Part shown: piece after piece, positions 1 through 7,064 of the stretch
Numbering within the stretch: the first letter of the stretch is position 1
Layout of the letters: the number at the start of each line of letters is the position of its first letter
DNA from: an uncultured Oscillospiraceae bacterium
Lineage (GTDB): Bacteria; Bacillota; Clostridia; Oscillospirales; Ruminococcaceae
Reading direction: 5' to 3'
Assembly: GCA_900546885.1 (NCBI GenBank)
Contig: UREN01000019.1
Coordinates: 1-33,595 of the forward strand
Length of the DNA: 33,595 nt
Translations under genes and position numbers: made by a program
Notes under the pieces: model-generated
What the model saw: the letters and a program-made list of their open reading frames with translations, nothing else
Told to the model about the DNA's origin: nothing
Databases searched by the model: none

Positions 1-57
<57 letters not shown>

Positions 58-69
58 ACAGCGAAGATG

Positions 70-98
70 ATTATAGCATGAAATGCGGCGTTTGTCCA
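70..98 (-). promoter_or_regulatory. sigma-A promoter of the tRNA-Val gene
   Basis: On the minus strand TGGACA (98-93) and a perfect TATAAT (75-70) are separated by 17 nt. The -10 box ends 12 nt before the mature tRNA 5' end, leaving a very short leader for RNase P to remove. Confidence 0.75.
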
Positions 99-126
99 GC
101 CCTTGCAAAAAAATTTTTGAAAAGGC

Positions 127-175
127 TTGACTTTTGAATTGCGTAGTGTATTATTGTATTAGATGCTTAGTACAA
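127..175 (+). promoter_or_regulatory. Promoter and candidate GntR/YtrA operator
   Basis: TTGACT (127-132) and TATTAT (149-154) have a 16-nt spacer. Immediately after lies an inverted repeat, TTGTATTAG (154-162), 4 nt, then TTAGTACAA (167-175), with 7 of 9 positions paired. It overlaps the edge of the -10 box and the start site, and resembles the TAGTACA-type operators of YtrA-subfamily regulators. The inferred role is autorepression of the downstream ABC operon. Confidence 0.7.
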
Positions 176-197
176 TAAAACAAAGGGAGGGCAGAAC

Positions 198-566
198 ATG
201 GCATGGGACATTCGGGCCGACAGGCCCGTATATTTACAGCTTGTAGAACATTTGCAAACAGCAGTGGTAACGGGCGAATATCCGCCCGGTTCGCGCATTC
301 CCCCTGTGCGGGAGCTTGCGGGCCAGGCGGGCGTGAACCCCAACACCATGCAGCGCGCCCTGGCCGAGCTGGAGACACAGGGCCTGGTGGAGACACACCG
401 CACCTCTGGCCGCACGGTGACAGAAAACCGGCAGACGGTAGAGGATATGAAACAGGCCCTGGCGCGCGGCTGTGCGGGGGAATATGTAAAAAACATGGGG
501 CGGCTGGGTATTTCTCAGCCAGAGGCGGCCCGCATGGCTGCCGAATATAAGGAGGGATCTGTATGA
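198..566 (+). CDS. GntR-family repressor, YtrA subfamily
   Basis: A 122-residue DNA-binding regulator. Residues about 10-75 form the GntR winged helix: the opening IRADRPVYLQL, then YPPGSRIPPVRELAGQAGVNPNTMQRAL, the typical helix-turn-helix of this family. Only about 45 residues follow, too few for a FadR/HutC effector domain, and this short C-terminus is typical of the YtrA subfamily, which usually represses an adjacent ABC transporter operon. The start at 198 follows a strong AGGGAGGG ribosome site. The stop overlaps the ATPase start by 4 nt (ATGA type), so translation is coupled. The inverted repeat at 154-175 is the likely autoregulatory operator. The ligand cannot be told from sequence; in relatives it is often an antibiotic or cell-envelope stress signal. 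Confidence 0.93.
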   Translation: MAWDIRADRPVYLQLVEHLQTAVVTGEYPPGSRIPPVRELAGQAGVNPNTMQRALAELETQGLVETHRTSGRTVTENRQTVEDMKQALARGCAGEYVKNMGRLGISQPEAARMAAEYKEGSV

Positions 567-1285
567 ACGAGATACTGGCCTGCAAAGGGCTTGCAAAACG
601 CTATGGCCAGGCTGCATACCTGCGGCCCGCGCTGGATGGGGTGGATATCTCTATTCCTGCGGGGCGCATCGTGGGCCTGCTGGGGCCCAATGGCTCTGGC
701 AAAACCACGCTGCTCAAGCTGGCGGCGGGCCTTCTGGTGCCCACCGCGGGCACTATCGCGGTGTGCGGCAAGGCGCCCGGCCCGGCCACCAAGGCCGTGA
801 CGGCATACCTGCCCGACAGGCCCGCGCTGCCGCGCAGCCTGCGCGTGCGCGACGCCATAGAGCTGTACCGCGATTTTTTTGCCGATTTCAGCGAAGAGAA
901 GGCCGGCGCCATGCTGGCAGACCTTGCCATTGGCCCGAAAGATAAACTTTCGGCTATGAGCAAGGGCACGCTGGAAAAACTGTATCTGGCCCTTACCATG
1001 AGCCGCAGGGCCAAGCTTTATCTGCTGGATGAGCCCATTGGCGGGGTGGACCCCGCTGCGCGGGATTACATCCTTTCCACCATTATCCGCAATTATGCCG
1101 AAGATGCGGCACTGGTGCTTTCCACCCATCTGATTGGCGACATTGAAAATGTGCTGGACGACGCACTGTTTTTGCAGAACGGCCGTGTGGCACTGGCGGG
1201 CAGCGTGGACACGCTGCGGGAAGAAAACGGCAAAAGTGTGGATGCATTGTTCCGGGAGGTGTTCAAATGTTCGGGAAGTTACTGA
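563..1285 (+). CDS. ABC transporter ATP-binding protein
   Basis: A 240-residue nucleotide-binding subunit. The Walker A motif GPNGSGKT is at residues 41-48, the signature region is the degenerate SKGTLEKL rather than LSGGQ, Walker B is LYLLDEP, the D-loop is GGVDP, and the switch histidine is in STHLIGD. The SKG-type signature is common in two-component drug/lantibiotic-type or unknown-substrate ABC exporters controlled by GntR/YtrA repressors. It would energise the permease encoded next, whose start lies inside this gene (19-nt overlap). The substrate is unknown; efflux or immunity function is an inference from the regulator type. Confidence 0.94.
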   Translation: MNEILACKGLAKRYGQAAYLRPALDGVDISIPAGRIVGLLGPNGSGKTTLLKLAAGLLVPTAGTIAVCGKAPGPATKAVTAYLPDRPALPRSLRVRDAIELYRDFFADFSEEKAGAMLADLAIGPKDKLSAMSKGTLEKLYLALTMSRRAKLYLLDEPIGGVDPAARDYILSTIIRNYAEDAALVLSTHLIGDIENVLDDALFLQNGRVALAGSVDTLREENGKSVDALFREVFKCSGSY

Positions 1286-2118
1286 AACATGAGTTCAAGG
1301 CAACGGGCCGCACCTTATTGCCGTTATACGGCGGGTTTGTGGCGCTGGTGCTGGCGGCAAGCGGCATGCTGTGGCTGGCATGGCGGTTTGGTGAGGTGCA
1401 TGTAAACGGCAGCACGGCCATTGTGCAGGGCAACACCATTTTTGGCATCCTTTCCGGCGTGTTTACGCTTGTGGCCGTGTTTGCCATGCTGGCCATTGTC
1501 ATTGTGACAGAGGTGCTTATTATCATGCGCTTTTACCGCCTGCTGGGCGATGACGGGTACTTTTGGTTTTCCCTGCCTGTCACCCCGGCGCAGCACATGA
1601 TAGTTAAACTGATTGCCGCCATGGTGTGGTCTTTTGCCAGCGTGGCGCTGTTTGTGGGCGGCATCTTCGCATTCGTGCTGGTGGCCAATAACATGGAGAA
1701 TGGCGCCGTTCTGGCAGAACTGTGGGCCGCGCTGCGCTTCACCACCACTCTGGGGCCGGTGTTTGGCGTTCTTGGCCTGTTTGTGCTGGCCTCGCTGCTT
1801 ACCATGGCCGCGGGCTGCCTGCAGGTGCAGCTGGCCTGTGCGCTGGGCATGCAGTGGCCGCAAAGCCGCCTTGGCGCCAGCATTGGCATGTACGTGCTGT
1901 TGAGCGTGGCGACGCAAATTTTGTGGACAGCAGCCACTGTGGGCGGCGGCGTGTTTCTGGTTGCCAGCGGGCCGCATATCACAACGCTTCCGGCCACGGA
2001 GGTGCCCCGCGTTCTGATGACGGCCACGGGTGGTTTTTGCCTGCTGTGCTTCATCCTGTGCGCTGTGTATTTCGCTGTGACGCGCTGGCTGCTGACAAAA
2101 CGGCTGAACCTGGCATAA
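1267..2118 (+). CDS. ABC transporter permease (ABC-2-like), six predicted membrane segments
   Basis: A 283-residue polytopic membrane protein. Hydrophobic segments lie near residues 18-40, 55-85, 110-140, 165-190, 205-235 and 250-275. The N-terminus MFGKLLKHEFKATGR and the amphipathic region before the first segment are typical of ABC-2-type permeases paired with short GntR regulators. The start codon lies 19 nt inside the ATPase gene, so the two subunits are translationally coupled and probably assemble 2:2. No substrate-defining motif is visible. Confidence 0.88.
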   Translation: MFGKLLKHEFKATGRTLLPLYGGFVALVLAASGMLWLAWRFGEVHVNGSTAIVQGNTIFGILSGVFTLVAVFAMLAIVIVTEVLIIMRFYRLLGDDGYFWFSLPVTPAQHMIVKLIAAMVWSFASVALFVGGIFAFVLVANNMENGAVLAELWAALRFTTTLGPVFGVLGLFVLASLLTMAAGCLQVQLACALGMQWPQSRLGASIGMYVLLSVATQILWTAATVGGGVFLVASGPHITTLPATEVPRVLMTATGGFCLLCFILCAVYFAVTRWLLTKRLNLA

Positions 2119-2144
2119 GCCTGCCACGGAAGAGGAGAGAACGG

Positions 2145-2309
2145 ATGGAACGCACACAGAAAACAAATTTTGCCTGCCTGATTGCCGCCAGCCTGTGTTT
2201 TGCCGCGGCGCTTGGCAGCGGCAGCGGGGCTCTGTTCGGCCTTGGCTGCGCCTGCCTTGCACTGGGCCTGCAGGCGCTTGCAGGGAAAGAAGGTGGCCGC
2301 CCGTGCTGA
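2145..2309 (+). CDS. Small membrane protein (54 aa) of the ABC operon
   Basis: The start follows GGAAGAGGAGAG, a good ribosome site, 26 nt after the permease stop. The 54 residues contain a hydrophobic hairpin: residues about 9-25 and 28-46, rich in Ala, Cys, Gly and Leu, with a basic end (GKEGGRPC). I do not recognise a family. The position inside the GntR/ABC operon suggests an accessory membrane subunit. The stop overlaps the next small gene by 7 nt. Confidence 0.62.
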   Translation: MERTQKTNFACLIAASLCFAAALGSGSGALFGLGCACLALGLQALAGKEGGRPC

Positions 2310-2434
2310 CAGCAGCCCGTCTGTTTGTGGCCGCCGGTGCGGCTGTGGTGGTGTTTTTGCAGGCCATTGGCATGTACGACACCCCGCTGTGGCGCCTGGT
2401 GGGTGCCGTGGCGGGCACCGCGCTGGGCCTGTGA
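2303..2434 (+). CDS. Small membrane protein (43 aa), GTG start, overlaps previous gene
   Basis: A GTG at 2303 is preceded by the purine-rich stretch AAGAAGGTGG and lies 7 nt inside the preceding 54-residue gene. The product is almost wholly hydrophobic: one segment near residues 5-22, a short MYDTPLW loop, and a second near 30-43. No family is recognised. The gene is supported by coupling, a plausible ribosome site and membrane-protein composition, but at this size it could be a chance frame. Confidence 0.5.
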   Translation: MLTAARLFVAAGAAVVVFLQAIGMYDTPLWRLVGAVAGTALGL

Positions 2435-2437
2435 CGC

Positions 2438-2490
2438 TTGTGCGGCCGTGCCGCAGGTGTTATACTTTTGAAAAGGCCGCCCCGGGCGGC
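2438..2490 (+). promoter_or_regulatory. Sigma-A promoter with 5'-end hairpin for the zinc-ribbon gene
   Basis: TTGTGC (2438-2443), 17-nt spacer, TATACT (2461-2466). Nine nt after the -10 box lies a perfect hairpin GCCGCC/GGCGGC (2476-2490, 3-nt loop). No T-run follows on the plus strand, so it is a leader structure rather than a terminator. Confidence 0.65.
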
Positions 2491-2515
2491 AAAGCAGAAC
2501 AAAGGAGACGCGGAT

Positions 2516-2728
2516 ATGGAACCAATGCAGTATGTATGCCCCAAATGCGGCAACACGCAGTATGAAAGCGACCAGTTCCAGGCCACAGGCGGGAACTTTG
2601 CCAAAATTTTCGATGTGCAGAACAAGAAATTCATCACCATCAGCTGCACGCGCTGCGGCTACACCGAGCTTTACCGCGGCCAGACAGAAGACGGCTGGAA
2701 CGTGCTGGACTTTCTGATGGGCGGCTGA
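2516..2728 (+). CDS. Zinc-ribbon protein, YpzJ/COG3478 type
   Basis: A 70-residue protein with two knuckles, CPKC (C8, C11) and CTRC (C44, C47), that would bind one zinc ion. Between them is the conserved-looking TGGNFAKIFDVQNKKF, and the C-terminus GWNVLDFLMGG matches the small Firmicute family described as a predicted nucleic-acid-binding zinc-ribbon protein (YpzJ). No experimental function is known to me. The start at 2516 follows AAAGGAG with 8-nt spacing. It has its own promoter and ends at a strong terminator, so it is probably monocistronic. Confidence 0.85.
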   Translation: MEPMQYVCPKCGNTQYESDQFQATGGNFAKIFDVQNKKFITISCTRCGYTELYRGQTEDGWNVLDFLMGG

Positions 2729-2748
2729 GAGAAAGCCGCCTGTGCGCA

Positions 2749-2782
2749 AAAACCCCCTGTGCAAAAATGCACAGGGGGTTTT
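2749..2782. terminator. Bidirectional intrinsic terminator
   Basis: A 15-bp perfect stem, with core CCCCCTGTGC (2753-2762) and GCACAGGGGG (2769-2778), is flanked by A-run and T-run and has a 4-nt loop. It lies between the convergent zinc-ribbon gene and yaaA and can serve both. Confidence 0.92.
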
Positions 2783-2815
2783 CAGTTCCCAGAAACACGG
2801 CCGGAACACGCGGCA

Positions 2816-3559
2816 CTATGGTTTTATAAACACATACTCCGCCGGGCCGGAGCGGGCGGGGCAGAAGCGGTAGCCCTGCTCGCAGAAGCTGCGCAGCTGC
2901 CCGGGGCTGTGCACGCTGTTTTCCGCCATCCAGCGCACCATGGCGCCGCGCGCCATTTTCACATACACGCCTTTCTCCACCACTTTGCCGCTGTGAAGCT
3001 GGCCGAACACGCACTTGATGCACTGGGTGCCGGGCGGCAGATGACGGCGCACAGCGCGGGCGTATTCCTCCGAGGCAAGGTCTATCAGAACGTTGTCGCC
3101 CTCCATTGCCTGCCGGGCCAGGCGCGTGCCCCAGAACTCGTACAGGTTTTTGCCGCGCGGCGTGCACAGTTTGGCCTGCATTTCCAGGCGGTAGGGCACC
3201 ACGGCGTCCAGCGGCCGCAGCACGCCGTACAGGCCCGAGAGGATGCGCACATGTTCCTGCACATAATCGAAATAGCCGGTTTCAAACACCTGCGGGGCCA
3301 TATATTTGTATTGGATGCCATCGTAGGCCAGCAGTGCGGGCGTGGCCGCGCGCGAGGGACGCATGCGGGCATACTGTTCAAAGGCGCGCTTTGCCAGCGC
3401 GTCGGAACAGTTCATCACGCGATGGAACGCCTCATACGGCATGCTGCGCAGCACGCCTGCCAGATATTCTGCATCTTCCAGAAAGACGGGCATGGCGGCA
3501 GGGGGCAGGGTGTCGGCGTCCTGCACCATGTTTTTTGCGGGTGAAATGATAACTTTCAT
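2816..3559 (-). CDS. yaaA: Peroxide-stress protein YaaA (UPF0246/DUF328)
   Basis: The 247 residues match the usual length of the family. Recognisable marks are the N-terminus MKVIISPAKNM, the central YDGIQYKYMAPQVF, the LSGLYGVLRPLDAVVPYRLEMQ block, and GKNLYEFWG. In E. coli YaaA limits free intracellular iron during hydrogen-peroxide stress and binds DNA. I chose the ATG at 3559 because homologues begin MKVIISPAK; an in-frame ATG 36 nt upstream would add an atypical extension. It starts 10 nt after the glycerophosphodiesterase stop, so the two form an operon. In an anaerobe the gene fits with the superoxide reductase at 32.9 kb as oxygen-defence equipment. Confidence 0.93.
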   Translation of the reverse strand: MKVIISPAKNMVQDADTLPPAAMPVFLEDAEYLAGVLRSMPYEAFHRVMNCSDALAKRAFEQYARMRPSRAATPALLAYDGIQYKYMAPQVFETGYFDYVQEHVRILSGLYGVLRPLDAVVPYRLEMQAKLCTPRGKNLYEFWGTRLARQAMEGDNVLIDLASEEYARAVRRHLPPGTQCIKCVFGQLHSGKVVEKGVYVKMARGAMVRWMAENSVHSPGQLRSFCEQGYRFCPARSGPAEYVFIKP

Positions 3560-3569
3560 ACGCGCCGCC

Positions 3570-4400
3570 TTATTTATATTTGGGCTTCGGGGCATAGTGC
3601 TCGAAAATTACCGCATCGTAATGCTCTTCCAGCGCGGCAATATCGTCGCCGGGTTTTGCCGTCCAATACACGGGCATGGCGCCGCAGGCCTCGGCAAAGC
3701 GGGCCAAAATTGTCTTTCTGCCCGGCCCGTGCGCGATGAACTGGGGGCGGGCAATGAGGTTGGAAAGCAGGTTGCCGGTTATAAAATCCAGCACGGGGTG
3801 GCCAGAGCCCAGCGCGCGCGGGGAATCGGTGAGCTGGCCGCGCAGAATATCGGGCGCATGCTTGCGAAACCAGGCCACAATGCGCGCATCGAAGCTTTCG
3901 ACACAGAAGGCGCCGCCATACTTTTGCGCATAGGCGCGCATCAGCGCAAGGCCCTTTTGGCACAGTTCTGCGTTGCGCGGGCCGGTTTTCAGCTCGATGA
4001 TGATAGGCGCTTTGCCGGCCACGGTGTCAAACACTTCTGTCAGAAGCGGCATGTGCTCGGCCGTGCCGGCCAGCGGCATTTCACGCAGCTGTGCCAGCGG
4101 AAAGGCGTCCACACGGCCCTGTATGCCGCACATGCGCGCCAGGGTGTCATCGTGGAACACCACCACTTCGCCATCCTGAGAGAGCTGAATGTCCAGCTCC
4201 ATCCCATAGCCGTTTTCCACGGCCGCCGCAAAGGCGGGCAGGCTGTTTTCCGGCACGCTTTGGTCTTGCGCATACAGGCCGCGGTGCGCATAGTTCACGC
4301 CGGAAAAGGGCGCGCCCTGCGCGGCGGTAAAGCGCCCCGGCTTTACGCACAGCCAAACCAGCACCAGCAAAACGCCGGCGCAGAAGACAAACAGTTGCAT
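3570..4400 (-). CDS. Membrane-anchored glycerophosphodiester phosphodiesterase
   Basis: A 276-residue protein with one N-terminal membrane anchor (residues about 3-19) followed by a GDPD TIM barrel. The family motifs are clear: AHRG (H39, R40), PENSLPAF (E51), MELDIQLSQDG (E68, D70) and VVFHDDTLARM (H83). The family hydrolyses glycerophosphodiesters to glycerol-3-phosphate and an alcohol with a divalent metal. The uncleaved anchor suggests the catalytic domain is held at the membrane, where it could recycle lipid headgroups or teichoic-acid-type glycerophosphate. An LtaS-like enzyme lies at 26.1 kb, which makes the latter attractive but unproven. First gene of the operon with yaaA. Confidence 0.93.
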   Translation of the reverse strand: MQLFVFCAGVLLVLVWLCVKPGRFTAAQGAPFSGVNYAHRGLYAQDQSVPENSLPAFAAAVENGYGMELDIQLSQDGEVVVFHDDTLARMCGIQGRVDAFPLAQLREMPLAGTAEHMPLLTEVFDTVAGKAPIIIELKTGPRNAELCQKGLALMRAYAQKYGGAFCVESFDARIVAWFRKHAPDILRGQLTDSPRALGSGHPVLDFITGNLLSNLIARPQFIAHGPGRKTILARFAEACGAMPVYWTAKPGDDIAALEEHYDAVIFEHYAPKPKYK

Positions 4401-4432
4401 ATCGTTCCCTCACATCCCGTCTAATTTACCGT

Positions 4433-4493
4433 GCGGCGCAGCCAGGCCGCCGCTTTGCCTCCCTATTGTACAGCCATGCCGCGGCCGGGTAAA
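4433..4493 (-). promoter_or_regulatory. Promoter and leader hairpin of the GDPD-yaaA operon
   Basis: On the minus strand TTTACC (4493-4488), a 17-nt spacer and TACAAT (4470-4465). Downstream, GCGGCG (4453-4448) pairs with CGCCGC (4438-4433) across a 9-nt loop in the leader. Confidence 0.68.
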
Positions 4494-4501
4494 GGGTTTT
4501 C

Positions 4502-4563
4502 TTTCACAAATTCGGGAAAATCGGGCGCATTTTCACAATTTAGACATATCGAACAGGTAGTAT
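4502..4563 (+). promoter_or_regulatory. Candidate regulatory region of two-component system 1
   Basis: Two direct repeats, TTTCACAAATT (4502-4512) and TTTCACAATT (4531-4540), precede a -10-like TAGTAT (4558-4563) that has no good -35 box at 17 nt. Direct repeats replacing a -35 are typical of OmpR/PhoB-family activation, so autoregulation by the downstream regulator is plausible. The rest of the 4401-4674 gap shows no gene. Confidence 0.4.
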
Positions 4564-4674
4564 TAGGTTGCGGAAAACGGCGGCGTGCACGGCATGTGCC
4601 CCATGCGCAGGGCGCGCGGCCCGTTCCTTCGCATACAAAACTGTCGGAGTGCCGGCACCAGGGAGGGTTTCGCC

Positions 4675-5361
4675 ATGGCAAAGATTTTAATCGTGGACGA
4701 TGAGCCGCGGATTCGTGAATTGATCGAAGAGCATCTGGAGCACGAGGGCTACCAGTGTACCCAGGCGTCAGACGGCGCCGCCGCGCTGGCCGCGGTGGCT
4801 GCGGGTGGCATAGACCTTGTGATTTTGGATGTGATGATGCCGTTTATGGACGGCATGACATGCCTGAAAGAGATGCGCCTGCGCGGGATGGATGTGCCCG
4901 TTATCATCCTCACTGCGCGCGGCGAGGAATATGACAAACTGGAGGGCCTTGGCGCCGGGGCGGACGACTATGTGGTAAAGCCGTTTTCCCCGCGCGAGCT
5001 GGTGGCCCGCGTGCGCGCTGTGCTGGCGCGCACCATGCGGCGCGACGGGCAGGGCGCCGAAAGCTTTGTGTTCGGCGGGCTGGCAATAGACACGGCAAGC
5101 CACACCGTCACCATCGACGGCGAGGCCGTGGCCCTGACGCCGAAGGAATTTGACCTGCTGGTGTTTCTTGCCGCAAACAAGGGCATTGCCCTCAGCCGTG
5201 AAAAGATTTTGCAGCAGGTGTGGAACTATGACTATTTTGGGGAGGACCGCACGGTGGACACCCATGTGAAGATGCTGCGCAGCCATTTGGGCAAATACCG
5301 CGACTTCATCACCACCGTGTGGGGCGTGGGCTATAAATTCGAGCCCAAGGCGGGCGTATGA
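4675..5361 (+). CDS. OmpR/PhoB-family response regulator (system 1)
   Basis: The 228 residues hold a receiver domain at about 1-120 and a winged-helix output domain at about 130-226. Acidic-pocket residues D8 and D9, the phospho-acceptor D52 in VILDVMM, T80 and K102 in VVKPF are all present. The output domain carries LTPKEFDLLVFL and the recognition-helix region GEDRTVDTHVKMLRSHLGKY. The start at 4675 follows AGGGAGGG with good spacing and gives the normal MAKILIVDDE beginning. The stop overlaps the sensor-kinase start by 4 nt. The stimulus is unknown. Confidence 0.96.
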   Translation: MAKILIVDDEPRIRELIEEHLEHEGYQCTQASDGAAALAAVAAGGIDLVILDVMMPFMDGMTCLKEMRLRGMDVPVIILTARGEEYDKLEGLGAGADDYVVKPFSPRELVARVRAVLARTMRRDGQGAESFVFGGLAIDTASHTVTIDGEAVALTPKEFDLLVFLAANKGIALSREKILQQVWNYDYFGEDRTVDTHVKMLRSHLGKYRDFITTVWGVGYKFEPKAGV

Positions 5362-6908
5362 CACAGCGGAAAACCGGCGAGAAAAAGCGCCCGCACCCTG
5401 CCCGCAGCTGGAGCATGCGCGCCAAGCTGATGGGGTTTATTGTGCTGATGGTGGCCGTGCTGCTGGGGCTTGTGTGGTTTTTGGGCGTGCGCTCACTGGG
5501 CACTTTTTACGAATATGGCGTGCGGCGGGACCTGGCGCGGACGCTTTCTGTGTTCAGCACCCTGCTGGACCAGGCAGGCCTGCCGGGCGAGGCGGACTAT
5601 GACGACGCAGCGCTTTTGGAAGGGCTGAAGGAGAACACCGGCCTTCTGGCGGGCAAGTGTTTTGAAGTGGCAGATTCCTCAGGGCGCGCTGTGCTGCACT
5701 TCCATGCGCTGCAAACGGGGGAATGCCTGATCCACCCCTCTTATTTCCAGGCATTTGGAGAGAAGAGCGAGCCCGATTGGAACAGCGAATACGCCCTTAC
5801 CCTGCGCCGCACAGTGCGCCAGAACGGCGAGATACGCTTCATTTTGGCAGAACAGAGCGGTACCCAGCGCCAGATGGTGATGGGCCAGCGCCTTGCGGGC
5901 GGCGGAAGCCTGATTATCTCTACAGACCTGGAACGCATCGAGCAGGCCCGCGATGTCATCAGCATGCAGCTTCCGGTCATCGCAGCCGTCACGCTTTGCG
6001 TGGGCATTTTGGGCGCGTTCCTGTTCAGCCGCTGGTTTGCCAGGCCCATCACCGAGCTTTCGGGCGCGGCGCGGCGTGTGGCAAAGGGCGATTATTCCAC
6101 GCGCGTTACCCCGCGCGGGCACGACGAGCTGGCCGTGCTTGCACAGGATTTTAACACCATGACGCGGGAGGTGGCGCGCTCCAGCGAGCTGCAGCGCGAT
6201 TTGATTGCCAACATCAGCCACGATTTGCGCACGCCGCTGACGCTGATTAAGGGCTATGCCGAGACCGTGCGGGACCTGACCGGCGCAGACGCGGAAAAGC
6301 GGACAGCACAGCTGGATGTGATTATTGATGAGACAGACCGCCTGTCCGGCCTTGTGAACAGCGTGCTGGAGCTTTCAAAGGTATCCAGCGGGGCAGAGAA
6401 GCTGGCGCCTGTGCGCTTTGACATAGCGCAGCTTTGCGAGGAAGTGGCCGAGCGCTATGAGGACGCCTGCGCCAAAGCGGGCTGCCATTTGACGGTGCAG
6501 ACAGACACGCCCTGTGACATCATGGCAGACCCGGAGGCATTGAGCCGCGTGGTGCACAACTTTTTGGCCAATGCCCTGCACCATGTGGGGCCGGACGGCT
6601 ACCTTGCGCTGCGCGTGCTGCCGAAAAACGGCGGCGCCCGCGTGGAAGTGGAGGACCACGGCGCGGGCATTCCGGAAGAAGACCTGCCCTATATTTTCGA
6701 TAAATATTACCGCGCGCGTGCAGACGCGGGCAAGCAGGGCTCTGGCCTGGGGCTTTCAATCTGCAAGGCTATTTTGGTGCGCCATGGCTTTGCCTTTGGC
6801 GCACAAAGCGAGGTGGGCAAGGGAAGCCTGTTCTGGTTTGAGGCGCCCGGCGCGCCGCCTGCCCGCAAAGAGGAGGCAGCCGGGCCCGCACAGGGCGGGG
6901 CGCAGTGA
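5358..6908 (+). CDS. Sensor histidine kinase (system 1)
   Basis: A 516-residue membrane kinase. Membrane segments are near residues 25-44 and 206-228, enclosing an extracytoplasmic sensor domain of about 160 residues with no motif I recognise. A HAMP linker follows (about 228-280), then HisKA with NISHDLRTPL (phospho-histidine H288), then the ATPase domain with N-box HNFLANALHH near residue 400, G1 DHGAGIPEEDL and G2 GSGLGLSI near 461. The short tail APPARKEEAAGPAQGGAQ is low-complexity. It is translationally coupled to its regulator. Two flanking terminators bound the pair, and no target gene is adjacent. Confidence 0.96.
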   Translation: MTQRKTGEKKRPHPARSWSMRAKLMGFIVLMVAVLLGLVWFLGVRSLGTFYEYGVRRDLARTLSVFSTLLDQAGLPGEADYDDAALLEGLKENTGLLAGKCFEVADSSGRAVLHFHALQTGECLIHPSYFQAFGEKSEPDWNSEYALTLRRTVRQNGEIRFILAEQSGTQRQMVMGQRLAGGGSLIISTDLERIEQARDVISMQLPVIAAVTLCVGILGAFLFSRWFARPITELSGAARRVAKGDYSTRVTPRGHDELAVLAQDFNTMTREVARSSELQRDLIANISHDLRTPLTLIKGYAETVRDLTGADAEKRTAQLDVIIDETDRLSGLVNSVLELSKVSSGAEKLAPVRFDIAQLCEEVAERYEDACAKAGCHLTVQTDTPCDIMADPEALSRVVHNFLANALHHVGPDGYLALRVLPKNGGARVEVEDHGAGIPEEDLPYIFDKYYRARADAGKQGSGLGLSICKAILVRHGFAFGAQSEVGKGSLFWFEAPGAPPARKEEAAGPAQGGAQ

Positions 6909-6953
6909 ACCCGGCGCGGCCCTCAGGTTGGGAAACAGAAGACAAAAAACAGC

Positions 6954-6991
6954 AAAACGTGCGGCGGCCCAGCGGGCCGCCGCACGTTTTT
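6954..6991. terminator. Strong bidirectional terminator
   Basis: A perfect 17-bp stem (6954-6970 with 6974-6990), loop AGC, core CGTGCGGCGGCCC, A-run before and T-run after. It separates the convergent kinase and symporter genes. Confidence 0.95.
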
Positions 6992-7064
6992 GCTGGAATG
7001 GTTTTGCTTGCCCCAAAGGCCCGGAATTGCCCTGGCGGGCCCTGTGCCGCACACAGGGGCGGCA

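Noticed and set aside
1324..2649. 441-codon open frame antisense to the permease and following genes
   Set aside because: His/Arg/Gln-rich shadow of hydrophobic coding sequence, with no ribosome site or promoter.
3560..3595. Longer start for yaaA (12 extra residues)
   Set aside because: The extension overlaps the upstream gene's stop, lacks family similarity and lacks a ribosome site; homologues begin at MKVIISPAK.
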